Positions 1 through 6,767 of a stretch of DNA of 18,403 nucleotides are shown here, in pieces. Numbering within the stretch: the stretch's first letter is position 1; every line of letters begins with the position of its first letter. The notes beneath the pieces are model-generated. The model saw nothing but the letters and a program-made list of their open reading frames with translations. It was not told the DNA's origin and did no database searches. Origin of the DNA: Anaerolineales bacterium (GTDB lineage Bacteria; Chloroflexota; Anaerolineae; Anaerolineales; Villigracilaceae); the NCBI GenBank assembly GCA_016928525.1, contig JAFGKO010000227.1, positions 1 through 18,403 of the forward strand, in the 5' to 3' direction. Both the position numbers and the translations under genes were made by a program.

Positions 1-42
1 ACTCGCTACATCTGCATAGTGTGTCTTTTCTGCTTTGTTCAT
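1..42 (-). CDS. 5' end of an unidentified gene, cut by the window edge
   Basis: An open frame begins with ATG at 42-40 and runs off the left edge. It gives 14 residues, MNKAEKTHYADVAS, too few to assign a family. It lies 41 bp downstream of the prmA stop on the same strand. In the classical order prmA is often followed by rsmE, but this N-terminus does not obviously match RsmE. There is no Shine-Dalgarno sequence before the ATG. A -10-like TAAAAT lies exactly 6 bp upstream, which suggests a leaderless start. It could also be a chance short frame. Confidence 0.45.
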   Translation of the reverse strand, partial: MNKAEKTHYADVAS

Positions 43-48
43 GCTTAC

Positions 49-54
49 ATTTTA
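49..54 (-). promoter_or_regulatory. Candidate -10 box of the edge gene
   Basis: On the minus strand the hexamer TAAAAT ends 6 bp before the ATG at 42, so transcription would begin at or next to the start codon. No convincing -35 box is visible 16-18 bp upstream, so support is weak and rests on the same spacing being seen at the transglutaminase and GNAT genes. Confidence 0.3.
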
Positions 55-83
55 CACTTCAATGAAGGTTTAGAGATAGGTTC

Positions 84-1025
84 TTAGCTGGCTTTCCTCG
101 CCAACAGTAGAGCCACCCAGTCCCCCATCTGTCTCTGCTCGCTCAAAACCAGACCTTTGGCCTGCGCGGCCTCAATGACCGATTGCGCCTGCCCAGCCAG
201 GATTCCGCTTAAGATGACCGCGCCACCCGGCTCGGCCAGATCCGCCAGCTTGGCATCCAAGAGGCGGATGATCACCGGTGCAAGAATGTTTACCACCACA
301 AGCGATGCGCTCTTGAACGGGAATTTGCCTTCCAGCACTTCGGCCACCGAACCCTGGCCAATGACGAATTCTTCGCCGATGCCGTTCTTGTGCGCATTCT
401 CGCGCGAGTTCCTGACCGATTCGATGTCGATATCCACGCCGAGGGCGGTCGTTGCGCCGAGTTTGAGGGCGGCGATAGACAGGATGCCAGAGCCGCAGCC
501 AATGTCGATTAAGTTTAAGACCCTAAAGGTCTCAAAGACCTTTAGGGTCTCTATGCTTTTTTCTATTAACCCCAAACATAACTGCGTCGTCGGATGCGTT
601 CCCGTCCCAAAAGCCATGCCGGGGTCGATTTTGATGGAGATGCGCTCCGGTTCAGGTGAATCCAGCCATACCGGCACGATGATGAGCCGCTGTCCGATGG
701 GAATCGGCTGGTAGTGCTGCTTCCAGGCCTCCATCCAGTTTTGATCCGCAATTTGTTTGTAGACCGGTGCGGGTAGCGGTTGGATCATCCCCAAATAATA
801 AAGCGACTCCTCGAGTTTCTGGCGCGTCTCTTCGATACGTTCGTCCATCTCCAGGTACGAACGGACAACGATCGGGCCGGTCGCTGTGCCGTGGTCCTCA
901 TCGTCCAGGAATTTGACGCCCTGCTCGGTCATCACGCCATTGGGCGCGAAACGCGCCAGCACATCCGCAACGGCTTCCGCCAGTTCACCGTCGACAGTCA
1001 GGGAAACTTCAAGCCAGTTAGTCAT
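84..1025 (-). CDS. prmA: Ribosomal protein L11 methyltransferase PrmA
   Basis: PrmA is a cytoplasmic SAM-dependent enzyme that methylates ribosomal protein L11. The 313-residue product has the family layout: an N-terminal substrate-recognition domain (about 1-100), the GTGTHPTT segment (140-147), SAM motif I DIGCGSG (174-180) and the VVVNILAP motif. The ATG at 1025 is preferred over a TTG one codon upstream. It overlaps the end of the PIN toxin gene by 8 bp and has no clear Shine-Dalgarno, so translation may be coupled to the toxin gene. The spacing between THPTT and motif I is about 8 residues longer than in E. coli PrmA as I recall it. The extra residues (about 159-170) are encoded by a perfect palindrome at 518-550. 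The frame is otherwise intact, so the gene is probably functional. Confidence 0.95.
   Translation of the reverse strand: MTNWLEVSLTVDGELAEAVADVLARFAPNGVMTEQGVKFLDDEDHGTATGPIVVRSYLEMDERIEETRQKLEESLYYLGMIQPLPAPVYKQIADQNWMEAWKQHYQPIPIGQRLIIVPVWLDSPEPERISIKIDPGMAFGTGTHPTTQLCLGLIEKSIETLKVFETFRVLNLIDIGCGSGILSIAALKLGATTALGVDIDIESVRNSRENAHKNGIGEEFVIGQGSVAEVLEGKFPFKSASLVVVNILAPVIIRLLDAKLADLAEPGGAVILSGILAGQAQSVIEAAQAKGLVLSEQRQMGDWVALLLARKAS
518..550. repeat. 33-bp palindromic element inside prmA
   Basis: Two 14-bp arms (518-531 and 537-550) are perfect inverted copies around a 5-nt loop. Each arm is itself a loose palindrome of the form GACC-N5-GGTC. The length is exactly 11 codons and the prmA frame stays open through it. 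It encodes roughly the residues ETLKVFETFRVL, in a loop just before SAM motif I. The arrangement resembles the in-frame palindromic elements known from Rickettsia genes, but relatedness is not implied. Confidence 0.85.
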
Positions 1026-1422
1026 CAAGCCACACGATGGTAATATCGCTTTCCAAGGTTAAGAACTCTTTGTCTCCTGTCACAACTTCCCCTTCACGAA
1101 TTTTCGCCAATGCAGCAGCGAAACAATCAGCATAAGAAATATTGCCTTTAGCTTTAAAACTTGCAGCTTGCCGCGTTAATATCCAATCAACATCCACAAT
1201 CTCAATCGGCATACTCTGTATTTGCTGAATATAATTTTCAGCAGTTTCAGTAGAAGTTGTCCGAGAAATGGAATACCATATCTCTCCCAAATTCACCACA
1301 CAGATGGCAAGTTTAACATTTCCTTGTTGAGCATCGAGGATAAGATCCTCGACAATTTGTGCACCTGGCTCATCTTGTAAGAACGCCATTAATGCAAAAG
1401 AATCAAAGACCTTTGTAATCAT
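1018..1422 (-). CDS. vapC: PIN-domain toxin of a VapBC-type pair
   Basis: The 134-residue product has the size and pattern of a VapC toxin, a metal-dependent RNase. The acidic residues expected in the PIN active site are present: D7 in the first strand (KVFDSFALMAFL), E47 (NLGEIW), D99 (ISYADCFAAALA) and D117 (VTGDKEF). Its ATG overlaps the stop codon of the antitoxin gene (TAATG), typical of toxin-antitoxin operons, and its own last codons overlap the prmA start. The gene is clearly richer in A+T than dnaJ and prmA on either side, consistent with later acquisition. The RNA target cannot be read from sequence. Confidence 0.9.
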   Translation of the reverse strand: MITKVFDSFALMAFLQDEPGAQIVEDLILDAQQGNVKLAICVVNLGEIWYSISRTTSTETAENYIQQIQSMPIEIVDVDWILTRQAASFKAKGNISYADCFAAALAKIREGEVVTGDKEFLTLESDITIVWLDD

Positions 1423-1652
1423 TACTTTCCTTTTGCTTTGTCTTTCTTTCTCTCGTCCATTAACACCTTAAGCGCCCCTGTACCTTTTAAAGATCCACGC
1501 AGATTCCTAAGATATTGTTCGGTTATTGGGCGCAAGACAATTTCATCACCAGCGTCCATCACAATAATTTTTGTACCCTCCTTTATCCCATATTTGCGAC
1601 GTAACTCAACTGGAATGACTATTTGACCTTTCACCGTTGCATACGTTTCCAT
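1422..1652 (-). CDS. vapB: AbrB/MazE-type antitoxin
   Basis: This 76-residue protein has an N-terminal swapped-hairpin AbrB DNA-binding domain (about 2-45; landmarks ATVKGQIVIP, LRRKYGIKEG and IVLRPI) followed by a charged, lysine-rich tail that probably binds the PIN toxin. Such antitoxins neutralise the toxin and repress their own promoter. The ATG at 1652 is chosen over one seven codons upstream because a good Shine-Dalgarno (AAAGGAA, 1661-1667) lies 8 nt before it and the predicted transcription start is near 1668. The gene sits directly before the toxin with a 1-bp overlap. Confidence 0.9.
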   Translation of the reverse strand: METYATVKGQIVIPVELRRKYGIKEGTKIIVMDAGDEIVLRPITEQYLRNLRGSLKGTGALKVLMDERKKDKAKGK

Positions 1653-1674
1653 TTTGTAAATTCCTTTCAACATG

Positions 1675-1703
1675 ATAATACTTCAACAAGTTAAGTAAGT
1701 CAA
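1675..1703 (-). promoter_or_regulatory. Promoter of the toxin-antitoxin operon
   Basis: On the minus strand a -35 box TTGACT (1698-1703) and a -10 box TATTAT (1675-1680) are separated by exactly 17 bp. Transcription would start near 1668, giving a leader of about 16 nt that carries the antitoxin Shine-Dalgarno. Because a terminator closes the dnaJ transcript upstream, this is also the most likely promoter for prmA. Confidence 0.75.
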
Positions 1704-1716
1704 TACTATTTTAGTA
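1704..1716. promoter_or_regulatory. Inverted repeat next to the toxin-antitoxin -35 box
   Basis: TACTA and TAGTA form a perfect 5-bp inverted repeat around 3 bp, immediately upstream of the -35 hexamer. This is a plausible operator for autorepression by the AbrB antitoxin or toxin complex. The arms are short and AT-rich, so a chance match is possible. Confidence 0.3.
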
Positions 1717-1754
1717 ATATAAAAACAACTCGCCTTACTACCAGGCAAGTTGTT
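1716..1754 (-). terminator. Rho-independent terminator after dnaJ
   Basis: Arms at 1724-1734 and 1744-1754 pair over 11 bp around a 9-nt loop. The single mismatch becomes a G-U pair only in the minus-strand RNA. The hairpin is followed on the minus strand by a T run. It starts about 20 bp after the dnaJ stop and separates the heat-shock operon from the toxin-antitoxin-prmA unit. Confidence 0.8.
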
Positions 1755-1776
1755 GTAAATTCACCAAACAGTATGC

Positions 1777-2895
1777 TTATCCCCCCAATGCCTCACTCAA
1801 CCAATCCAAAAAACCCTTCTCCTGCGGCTTGACCGTCGTCCCCAACGACTCAGCCAGTTGCTCGAACAACTCGCGCTGCTCTTTGTTCAGCTTCTCCGGA
1901 ATGGCAACATTGACGATCACCAACTGGTCACCGCGTCCATTGCGGCGAAGGTGCGGCACGCCTTTTCCACGCAACGTAAAGACCTTGCCCGGCTGCGTTC
2001 CAGAGGGGATTTTCAACTTTTCGTCCCCATCCAGCGTCGGGACATCCACTTCCGCGCCCAGAGTAGCCTGCGCCACATTGATGTCCAGGTTCAGGAGAAT
2101 ATCGTTCTCCCGGCGCTTGAAAAACTTATGCGGCTTGACATCCAGAACTAGATATAAACTGCCATGTGGCCCACCGTAGACTCCCGGCTGCCCTTCACCC
2201 GCCAGACGGATCTGTGTTCCAGCATCTACACCAGCAGGGATTTGCACTTTCTTCTTGACCGTCTTGCGCTCCAGCCCGCCACCCCGACAAGTCTTGCACG
2301 GCGATGAAATGGTTTCACCGCGTCCGTTACAAGTGGGACAAGTAGCCGTCTGCACCATCTGACCCAGGAAAGTCTGGCGCACCTGACGCACCTCTCCTTG
2401 CCCATTGCAAGTGGCGCAGCGCGTTGGCGAAGTGCCTGGTTCCGCGCCTGAGCCGTTACAGGTTGAGCAGGTCTCGTCGCGCTGGAACTCGACTTCCTTC
2501 TCCACGCCAAAGACCGCCTCCTCGAACGTCAACGCAACGGCTATTTGCAGGTCACGGCCACGGCGCGGAGATCGGCGTGAGCTGCGTCCTGTGGAAAATC
2601 CAAATCCACCCAGGATTTCCTCGAAGATGTCGCTAAAATCCATCGTGGCGAAGTCGGGCATACCACCCATATCGCCCAGGCCAGCGCGCCCATAACGGTC
2701 ATAGCGCGCCCGTTTGTCCGCGTCTGAGAGCACGCCGTAAGCTTCGTTGATCTCTTTGAATTTTTCCTCGGCGTCCGCTTCCTTGTTCACGTCCGGATGA
2801 TACTGGCGCGCCAGTTTACGGAACGCGGCCTTGATCTCGTCCGTGGATGCATTCCGGGGAACGCCGAGAATTTCGTAGTAATCTCTATCGCTCAT
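1777..2895 (-). CDS. dnaJ: Co-chaperone DnaJ (Hsp40, type I)
   Basis: DnaJ delivers unfolded proteins to DnaK and stimulates its ATPase in the cytoplasm. The 372-residue product has all parts of a type I protein: a J domain (1-70) with the essential HPD at 33-35, a Gly/Phe-rich linker (about 71-105), four zinc-binding CxxCxGxG repeats (cysteine pairs 143/146, 160/163, 186/189, 200/203) and C-terminal substrate-binding domains. The fourth repeat reads CKTCRGGG. It lies 86 bp after dnaK on the same strand and is followed by a terminator, so it is the last gene of the hrcA-grpE-dnaK-dnaJ operon. The Shine-Dalgarno before its ATG is weak. Confidence 0.98.
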   Translation of the reverse strand: MSDRDYYEILGVPRNASTDEIKAAFRKLARQYHPDVNKEADAEEKFKEINEAYGVLSDADKRARYDRYGRAGLGDMGGMPDFATMDFSDIFEEILGGFGFSTGRSSRRSPRRGRDLQIAVALTFEEAVFGVEKEVEFQRDETCSTCNGSGAEPGTSPTRCATCNGQGEVRQVRQTFLGQMVQTATCPTCNGRGETISSPCKTCRGGGLERKTVKKKVQIPAGVDAGTQIRLAGEGQPGVYGGPHGSLYLVLDVKPHKFFKRRENDILLNLDINVAQATLGAEVDVPTLDGDEKLKIPSGTQPGKVFTLRGKGVPHLRRNGRGDQLVIVNVAIPEKLNKEQRELFEQLAESLGTTVKPQEKGFLDWLSEALGG

Positions 2896-2922
2896 AGCTT
2901 CGCAGAGAATAGAGATAAGACA

Positions 2923-2960
2923 AGTAGAGAGCAGTAACTGGATGTAGACTACTCTCTACT
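2923..2960. repeat. Inverted repeat in the dnaK-dnaJ spacer
   Basis: AGTAGAGAG (2923-2931) and CTCTCTACT (2952-2960) are perfect 9-bp inverted copies around a 20-nt loop. The right arm continues into a pyrimidine-rich tract up to the end of dnaK (purine-rich in the mRNA, with degenerate GAGTAG-like units). It may be an mRNA processing or stability hairpin between the chaperone genes, or a degenerate intergenic repeat. Confidence 0.5.
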
Positions 2961-2981
2961 CCCTGATCTCTTCTCTCTTCC

Positions 2982-4886
2982 CTACTCTTTCACTTCTCCA
3001 TCGATCACATCACCCTCGCCGCTGCCCTCGGACGATGGGCCTGCTTCTGTTTCCGATGAGCCGGTATCGCCGCCTGGCACGTTCTGCTGCTCATAGACCG
3101 CCGCGCCAATCTTCTGGATCAATTGCCCCAGCGCCTCGGTAGCAGACTTCATGGCTTCTACATCTTCACCTTCCGCCGCCTTGCGGACTTCGACCACTTT
3201 GGCCTCGATTTCAGACTTTATGTCGGCAGGTACTTTGTCGCCGAATTCCTTCAGCGCCTTTTCTGCCGCATAGGCCGTGTTGTCAGCATGGTTGCGCGCT
3301 TCGATCAGGTCTTTGCGCTTGCGGTCTTCCTCAGCGTGCGCTTCGGCGTCTTTCTTCATCTGTTCGACTTCTTTATCCGAGAGGCCCGAAGAAGCCGTGA
3401 TGGTGATATGCTGGCTGCGGCCTGTAGCTTTATCTTTTGCCGTAACCTTCAAGATACCGTTGGCATCGATATCAAACGTGACCTCGATTTGCGGAACACC
3501 GCGCGGCGCAGGCGGGATGCCGTCCAGGATGAACTTGCCCAGCGACTTATTGTCCGCGGCCATGGGGCGTTCGCCCTGCAACACATGGATTTCAACCTGC
3601 GTCTGGTTATCGGAGGCGGTCGAGAAAACCTGAGTGCGGCGGGTTGGGATGGTGGTGTTGCGTTCGATCTGCGGCGTGGCGACGCTGCCCAGGGTCTCAA
3701 TCGAGAGCGTCAGCGGGGTGACGTCGAGCAACAGGATGTCTTTCACTTCGCCGCCCAGCACGCCAGCCTGGATAGCCGCGCCAATCGCCACCACTTCATC
3801 AGGGTTGACGCCTTTGTGTGGGTCTTTGCCGAAGAAAGCGCGCACCCTGTCCTGCACAGCGGGCATACGGGTCATACCGCCAACCATGACGATCTCGTTG
3901 ATGTCACCCGCGGTCAACCCGGCATCGGACAAGGCCTGTTTAACGGGAGCAATTGTCCGGTCGACCAGATCGGCCGTCAGTTGCTCGAGTTTGGCGCGAG
4001 TCAGGGTTATCACCAAGTGCTTGGGGCCGCTGGCATCCGCCGTCAAATAAGGCAGGTTGATTTCCGTCTGCATGACTGTCGAAAGTTCGATCTTGGCTTT
4101 TTCAGCGGCTTCCTTCAAGCGCTGTAAAGCCTGGCGGTCATTGCTCAAATCGATATTGTTATCCTTCTTGAACTCTTCGATCAGGTAATCCATAATACGC
4201 TGGTCGAAATCGTCACCGCCCAGGAAGGTATCGCCGCTGGTGGAACGCACCTGGAAGACGCCATCACCAACATCCAGAATGGAAATGTCGAACGTACCAC
4301 CGCCAAGGTCGTATACGGCGATAATCTCGTTGGTCTTCTTGTCGAGACCATATGCCAGCGACGAAGCGGTTGGCTCATTGATGATACGCAGCACTTCGAG
4401 GCCAGCGATCTTGCCCGCGTCTTTAGTAGCATTGCGTTGGGCATCGTTGAAATAAGCGGGAACAGTGATGACCGCCTGCGTGATCGTCTCGCCCAGGTAG
4501 GCCTCGGCATCGGCCTTGATCTTGCCCAGGATCATGGCTGAAACTTCAGGTGGGCTGTATTCCTTCTCATCCAACGTTACACGCACATCACCGTTCTCAG
4601 CTTCCGTGACAGCATAAGGAACGCGCTTCTTGGTGCGCTCGACTTCAGCATCGTCGGCCCTGCGACCCATGAAACGCTTGATCGAAAAAACCGTGTTCTG
4701 CGGGTTGGTGATGGCCTGGTTACGGGCCACCCGCCCCACCAAACGCTCATGATTTTTATTGACCGCCACCACCGACGGCACCAAGCGCTCGCCCTCCGCC
4801 GAAGGGATGACTGTTGGCTCGCCGCCGCTCATGACGGCTGCTACAGAGTTGGTCGTACCCAGGTCGATTCCAATGATTTTAGCCAT
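2982..4886 (-). CDS. dnaK: Molecular chaperone DnaK (Hsp70)
   Basis: DnaK is the ATP-driven cytoplasmic Hsp70. The 634-residue product begins [14 protein letters not shown] with the phosphate-binding motif at 6-14. It continues through the actin-like ATPase domain ([20 protein letters not shown]), the linker and substrate-binding domain ([16 protein letters not shown]), a helical lid, and an acidic Gly/Ser/Glu-rich tail ending DGEVKE. The ATG at 4886 is chosen because it gives the family N-terminus and has a strong AAGGAGAA site (4895-4902) 8 nt upstream. An in-frame extension up to 4961 is only the translation of the repeat element in the grpE-dnaK spacer. The gene is third in the CIRCE-controlled operon. 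Confidence 0.99.
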   Translation of the reverse strand: MAKIIGIDLGTTNSVAAVMSGGEPTVIPSAEGERLVPSVVAVNKNHERLVGRVARNQAITNPQNTVFSIKRFMGRRADDAEVERTKKRVPYAVTEAENGDVRVTLDEKEYSPPEVSAMILGKIKADAEAYLGETITQAVITVPAYFNDAQRNATKDAGKIAGLEVLRIINEPTASSLAYGLDKKTNEIIAVYDLGGGTFDISILDVGDGVFQVRSTSGDTFLGGDDFDQRIMDYLIEEFKKDNNIDLSNDRQALQRLKEAAEKAKIELSTVMQTEINLPYLTADASGPKHLVITLTRAKLEQLTADLVDRTIAPVKQALSDAGLTAGDINEIVMVGGMTRMPAVQDRVRAFFGKDPHKGVNPDEVVAIGAAIQAGVLGGEVKDILLLDVTPLTLSIETLGSVATPQIERNTTIPTRRTQVFSTASDNQTQVEIHVLQGERPMAADNKSLGKFILDGIPPAPRGVPQIEVTFDIDANGILKVTAKDKATGRSQHITITASSGLSDKEVEQMKKDAEAHAEEDRKRKDLIEARNHADNTAYAAEKALKEFGDKVPADIKSEIEAKVVEVRKAAEGEDVEAMKSATEALGQLIQKIGAAVYEQQNVPGGDTGSSETEAGPSSEGSGEGDVIDGEVKE

Positions 4887-4912
4887 GAAATAAGTTCTCC
4901 TTGAATTCAATA

Positions 4913-5017
4913 TCATTGCGAGGAGCGAAGCGACGAAGCAATCTCGAGTATCCGTAAACATGAGATTGCCACGCGTCCTTCGACTTCGCTACGCTCCGCT
5001 CAGGACGCTCGCAATGA
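4913..5017. repeat. REP-like palindromic element between grpE and dnaK
   Basis: The ends TCATTGCGAG (4913-4922) and CTCGCAATGA (5008-5017) are perfect inverted copies. Inside, GCAATCTC (4938-4945) and GAGATTGC (4962-4969) form a second inverted pair, and the segments between them are partly complementary (GGAGCGAAG against CTTCGCTACGCTCC). The whole spacer can fold into a branched hairpin. The pattern resembles short repeats scattered in many Chloroflexota and other genomes. It carries no gene and leaves the dnaK Shine-Dalgarno intact. Confidence 0.8.
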
Positions 5018-5023
5018 CACATG

Positions 5024-5593
5024 TTATTGTGCGACTCTCACCCTGGCTGGGCGGATGACGCGTTCGCCAAGCATATATCCATTTTCCACCACATCGATCA
5101 CGTGGCCGCTTTCCACAGCCTCGTTTGGCTCACTCGAAATGGCCTCGTGGAAGTTCGGGTCAAAAGGCTGGCCGGCAGCTTCGATGCGCTTCACGCCTTC
5201 CGCATCCAGAATATTCTGGAATTTGCGAACGATCAACTCCATGCCGTTCGCCCAGGAGTCGCCTTCCGGGCGGTTTGCCAACGCGCGTTCCATGTCATCC
5301 AGGACCGGCAACATCTTCTTGATGATGTCGCCTTTCATGGACAAGTAGTCCGTTTCGCGGTCGCGCTGGACGCGGTTTTTATAGTTGATGAACTCCGCCT
5401 GGGCTCGCTGCCAACCATCCAGATTCTCGGCGGCTTTGGCCTGGGCCTTTTCGAGTTGCTTTTGCAACGCTTCGATCTCAGCCGAAACCTGCCCGCCATT
5501 TTCAGGCATTTCCTCCCCCTGAGATGATACTGTGGCCTCGACGTGATTATCGGTTACTTCTTCGATTCTTTCTTTCTTTTCTTTATGGGTCAT
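5024..5593 (-). CDS. grpE: Nucleotide exchange factor GrpE
   Basis: GrpE releases ADP from DnaK and works as a dimer. The 189-residue product has a charged N-terminal region, a long coiled-coil helix (landmarks EIEALQKQLEKAQAKAAE and FINYKNRVQRD) and the compact beta domain near the C-terminus (GQPFDPNFHEAI, then VIDVVENGYMLGERVIRPARV). The ATG at 5593 lies 4 bp after the hrcA stop. A GGAG within the end of hrcA serves as ribosome binding site, so translation is probably coupled. A TTG six codons upstream is possible but less likely. It is the second gene of the heat-shock operon. Confidence 0.97.
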   Translation of the reverse strand: MTHKEKKERIEEVTDNHVEATVSSQGEEMPENGGQVSAEIEALQKQLEKAQAKAAENLDGWQRAQAEFINYKNRVQRDRETDYLSMKGDIIKKMLPVLDDMERALANRPEGDSWANGMELIVRKFQNILDAEGVKRIEAAGQPFDPNFHEAISSEPNEAVESGHVIDVVENGYMLGERVIRPARVRVAQ

Positions 5594-5597
5594 ACCG

Positions 5598-6635
5598 CTA
5601 TTCTCCAGCAATGGTATCGTTTACTAAGTCACTCAACAGGCTCGCCACAAAGCGGACTGTTGGGATTGTTTTTGCGTAAGACATACGCATGGGTCCAAGG
5701 ACGCCCAACATGCCGGTTGCCAACCCCGGCACACCGTAGCGCGCTAGCACCATCGAGCATTGTCGCAATTCCTCCCAACCGCCTTCGCTGCCAATCAAAA
5801 CTTGCAAGCCGCCGATCATGCTGTTCGTTGTCGAGCGCGCCAGCAAATCCTGCAAGGTCGAGCGTTCCTCGAACAAGCGCAAAGCACGCCGCGCCTCGTC
5901 CGATTCGGCAAATTCAGGTTCTCCCAGCACATTGGTCAGGCCATCTGTGTAAATGTTGCCGGAAACGCTCTCCGTCGCGCGGCGCATATCTTGCACAATG
6001 AGAGTCAGGATATCCTGATCGAGCGCGTCGGATCGGGGCGGGAGCGCAGAAATCGCCTCTACGGATTGGCCAGCTAGAAGCCGGTTAAGGCGCGTGGTCG
6101 TCTGACTGAGTCGTTCCTGTGAGACGGGTTCCGCTAACGTCAAAATTTGCTGCGAGACCTCGCCCCCTATCATGACCATGACCATCAGTATCTGGCGTCC
6201 CTGGGTCGAGATCAATTCGACATGTTTGAAAAGCGTCTGTTCTGCGTGCGGGGCGGTCACGACCGACACACCCTGTGACTGGTGGGCAAGAATGGATGCG
6301 GCCAGTATCATCCACTGGTCCACATCAGGACGCGCCTGATAGAACTGGTGGGTGATCGTGTGTTGGACAGCTTCCGGCAATTCAGCCTGGTGCATCATCT
6401 GGCCGACGAAGAAACGATAGCCTTCTTCAGTTGGAACGCGACCGGCTGAAGTATGCGGTTGGCGCAGGTAGCCCATCTCGTCGAGGGCAGACAACTCATT
6501 TCGGACGGTAGCAGAACTCAGGTCCAGGTGGTAGCGTCGAACAAGGCCCTTCGAACTGACGGGTTGCGCCGCCTCGATATAATCCCGTATTACGAGCATC
6601 AGGATGGTTTTTTGGCGTTCGGTCAGATCGGACAT
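5598..6635 (-). CDS. hrcA: Heat-inducible transcription repressor HrcA
   Basis: HrcA binds CIRCE operators and represses class I heat-shock genes; in known systems its activity depends on the GroE chaperonin. The 345-residue product has an N-terminal winged helix (MSDLTERQKTILMLVIRDYI, then SSATVRNELSALDEMGYL and HTSAGRVPTEEGYRFFV) and the HrcA C-terminal domain, ending VNDTIAGE. The ATG at 6635 lies 14 bp after the CIRCE operator. A GTG at 6656 would start inside the operator and is not preferred. A GAAGGG sits almost against the ATG, closer than usual for a Shine-Dalgarno. As first gene of the operon it represses its own synthesis along with grpE, dnaK and dnaJ. Confidence 0.98.
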   Translation of the reverse strand: MSDLTERQKTILMLVIRDYIEAAQPVSSKGLVRRYHLDLSSATVRNELSALDEMGYLRQPHTSAGRVPTEEGYRFFVGQMMHQAELPEAVQHTITHQFYQARPDVDQWMILAASILAHQSQGVSVVTAPHAEQTLFKHVELISTQGRQILMVMVMIGGEVSQQILTLAEPVSQERLSQTTTRLNRLLAGQSVEAISALPPRSDALDQDILTLIVQDMRRATESVSGNIYTDGLTNVLGEPEFAESDEARRALRLFEERSTLQDLLARSTTNSMIGGLQVLIGSEGGWEELRQCSMVLARYGVPGLATGMLGVLGPMRMSYAKTIPTVRFVASLLSDLVNDTIAGE

Positions 6636-6649
6636 ACCCTTCTCACAAT

Positions 6650-6676
6650 TTAGCACTCTCTTGGCGAGAGTGCTAA
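6650..6676. promoter_or_regulatory. CIRCE operator (HrcA binding site)
   Basis: This is a perfect match to the CIRCE consensus, TTAGCACTC-N9-GAGTGCTAA, with both 9-bp arms intact. It lies between the predicted transcription start (about 6683) and the hrcA ATG (6635), so it acts at both DNA and leader-RNA level of the hrcA operon. Confidence 0.98.
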
Positions 6677-6689
6677 AACATTGGTAATA

Positions 6690-6718
6690 ATGATAACATG
6701 CCTAAAAATGAGCGTCAA
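6690..6718 (-). promoter_or_regulatory. Sigma-70-type promoter of the hrcA operon
   Basis: On the minus strand TTGACG (6713-6718) and TATCAT (6690-6695) are spaced by exactly 17 bp. Predicted transcription begins near 6683, about 7 bp upstream of CIRCE. This is the expected design for repression by HrcA. Confidence 0.85.
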
Positions 6719-6732
6719 TAAGAGGAGTGTTA

Positions 6733-6759
6733 GAAAAAACTCCCGCATCACTGCGGGAG
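6733..6759 (-). terminator. Rho-independent terminator of the kinase gene
   Basis: CTCCCGCA (6740-6747) and TGCGGGAG (6752-6759) form a perfect 8-bp stem with a 4-nt loop. On the minus strand it is followed by six T residues. It starts 8 bp after the kinase stop codon and insulates the hrcA promoter from the kinase transcript. Confidence 0.92.
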
Positions 6760-6767
6760 CATATTTC

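Noticed and set aside
157..714. 185-codon plus-strand frame opposite prmA
   Set aside because: It is a shadow of prmA, whose methyltransferase motifs are intact on the minus strand.
3123..4127. Long open frame of 334 codons on the plus strand opposite dnaK
   Set aside because: It is a shadow of the strongly conserved dnaK frame; the translation has no recognisable domain and no ribosome binding site.
4887..4961. N-terminal extension of DnaK by 25 residues
   Set aside because: The extension is the translation of a REP-like element, and the strong ribosome binding site and family start both point to 4886.
4913..5017. CRISPR or insertion sequence remnant
   Set aside because: There are no regularly spaced direct repeats and no transposase; the structure is a single palindromic unit.
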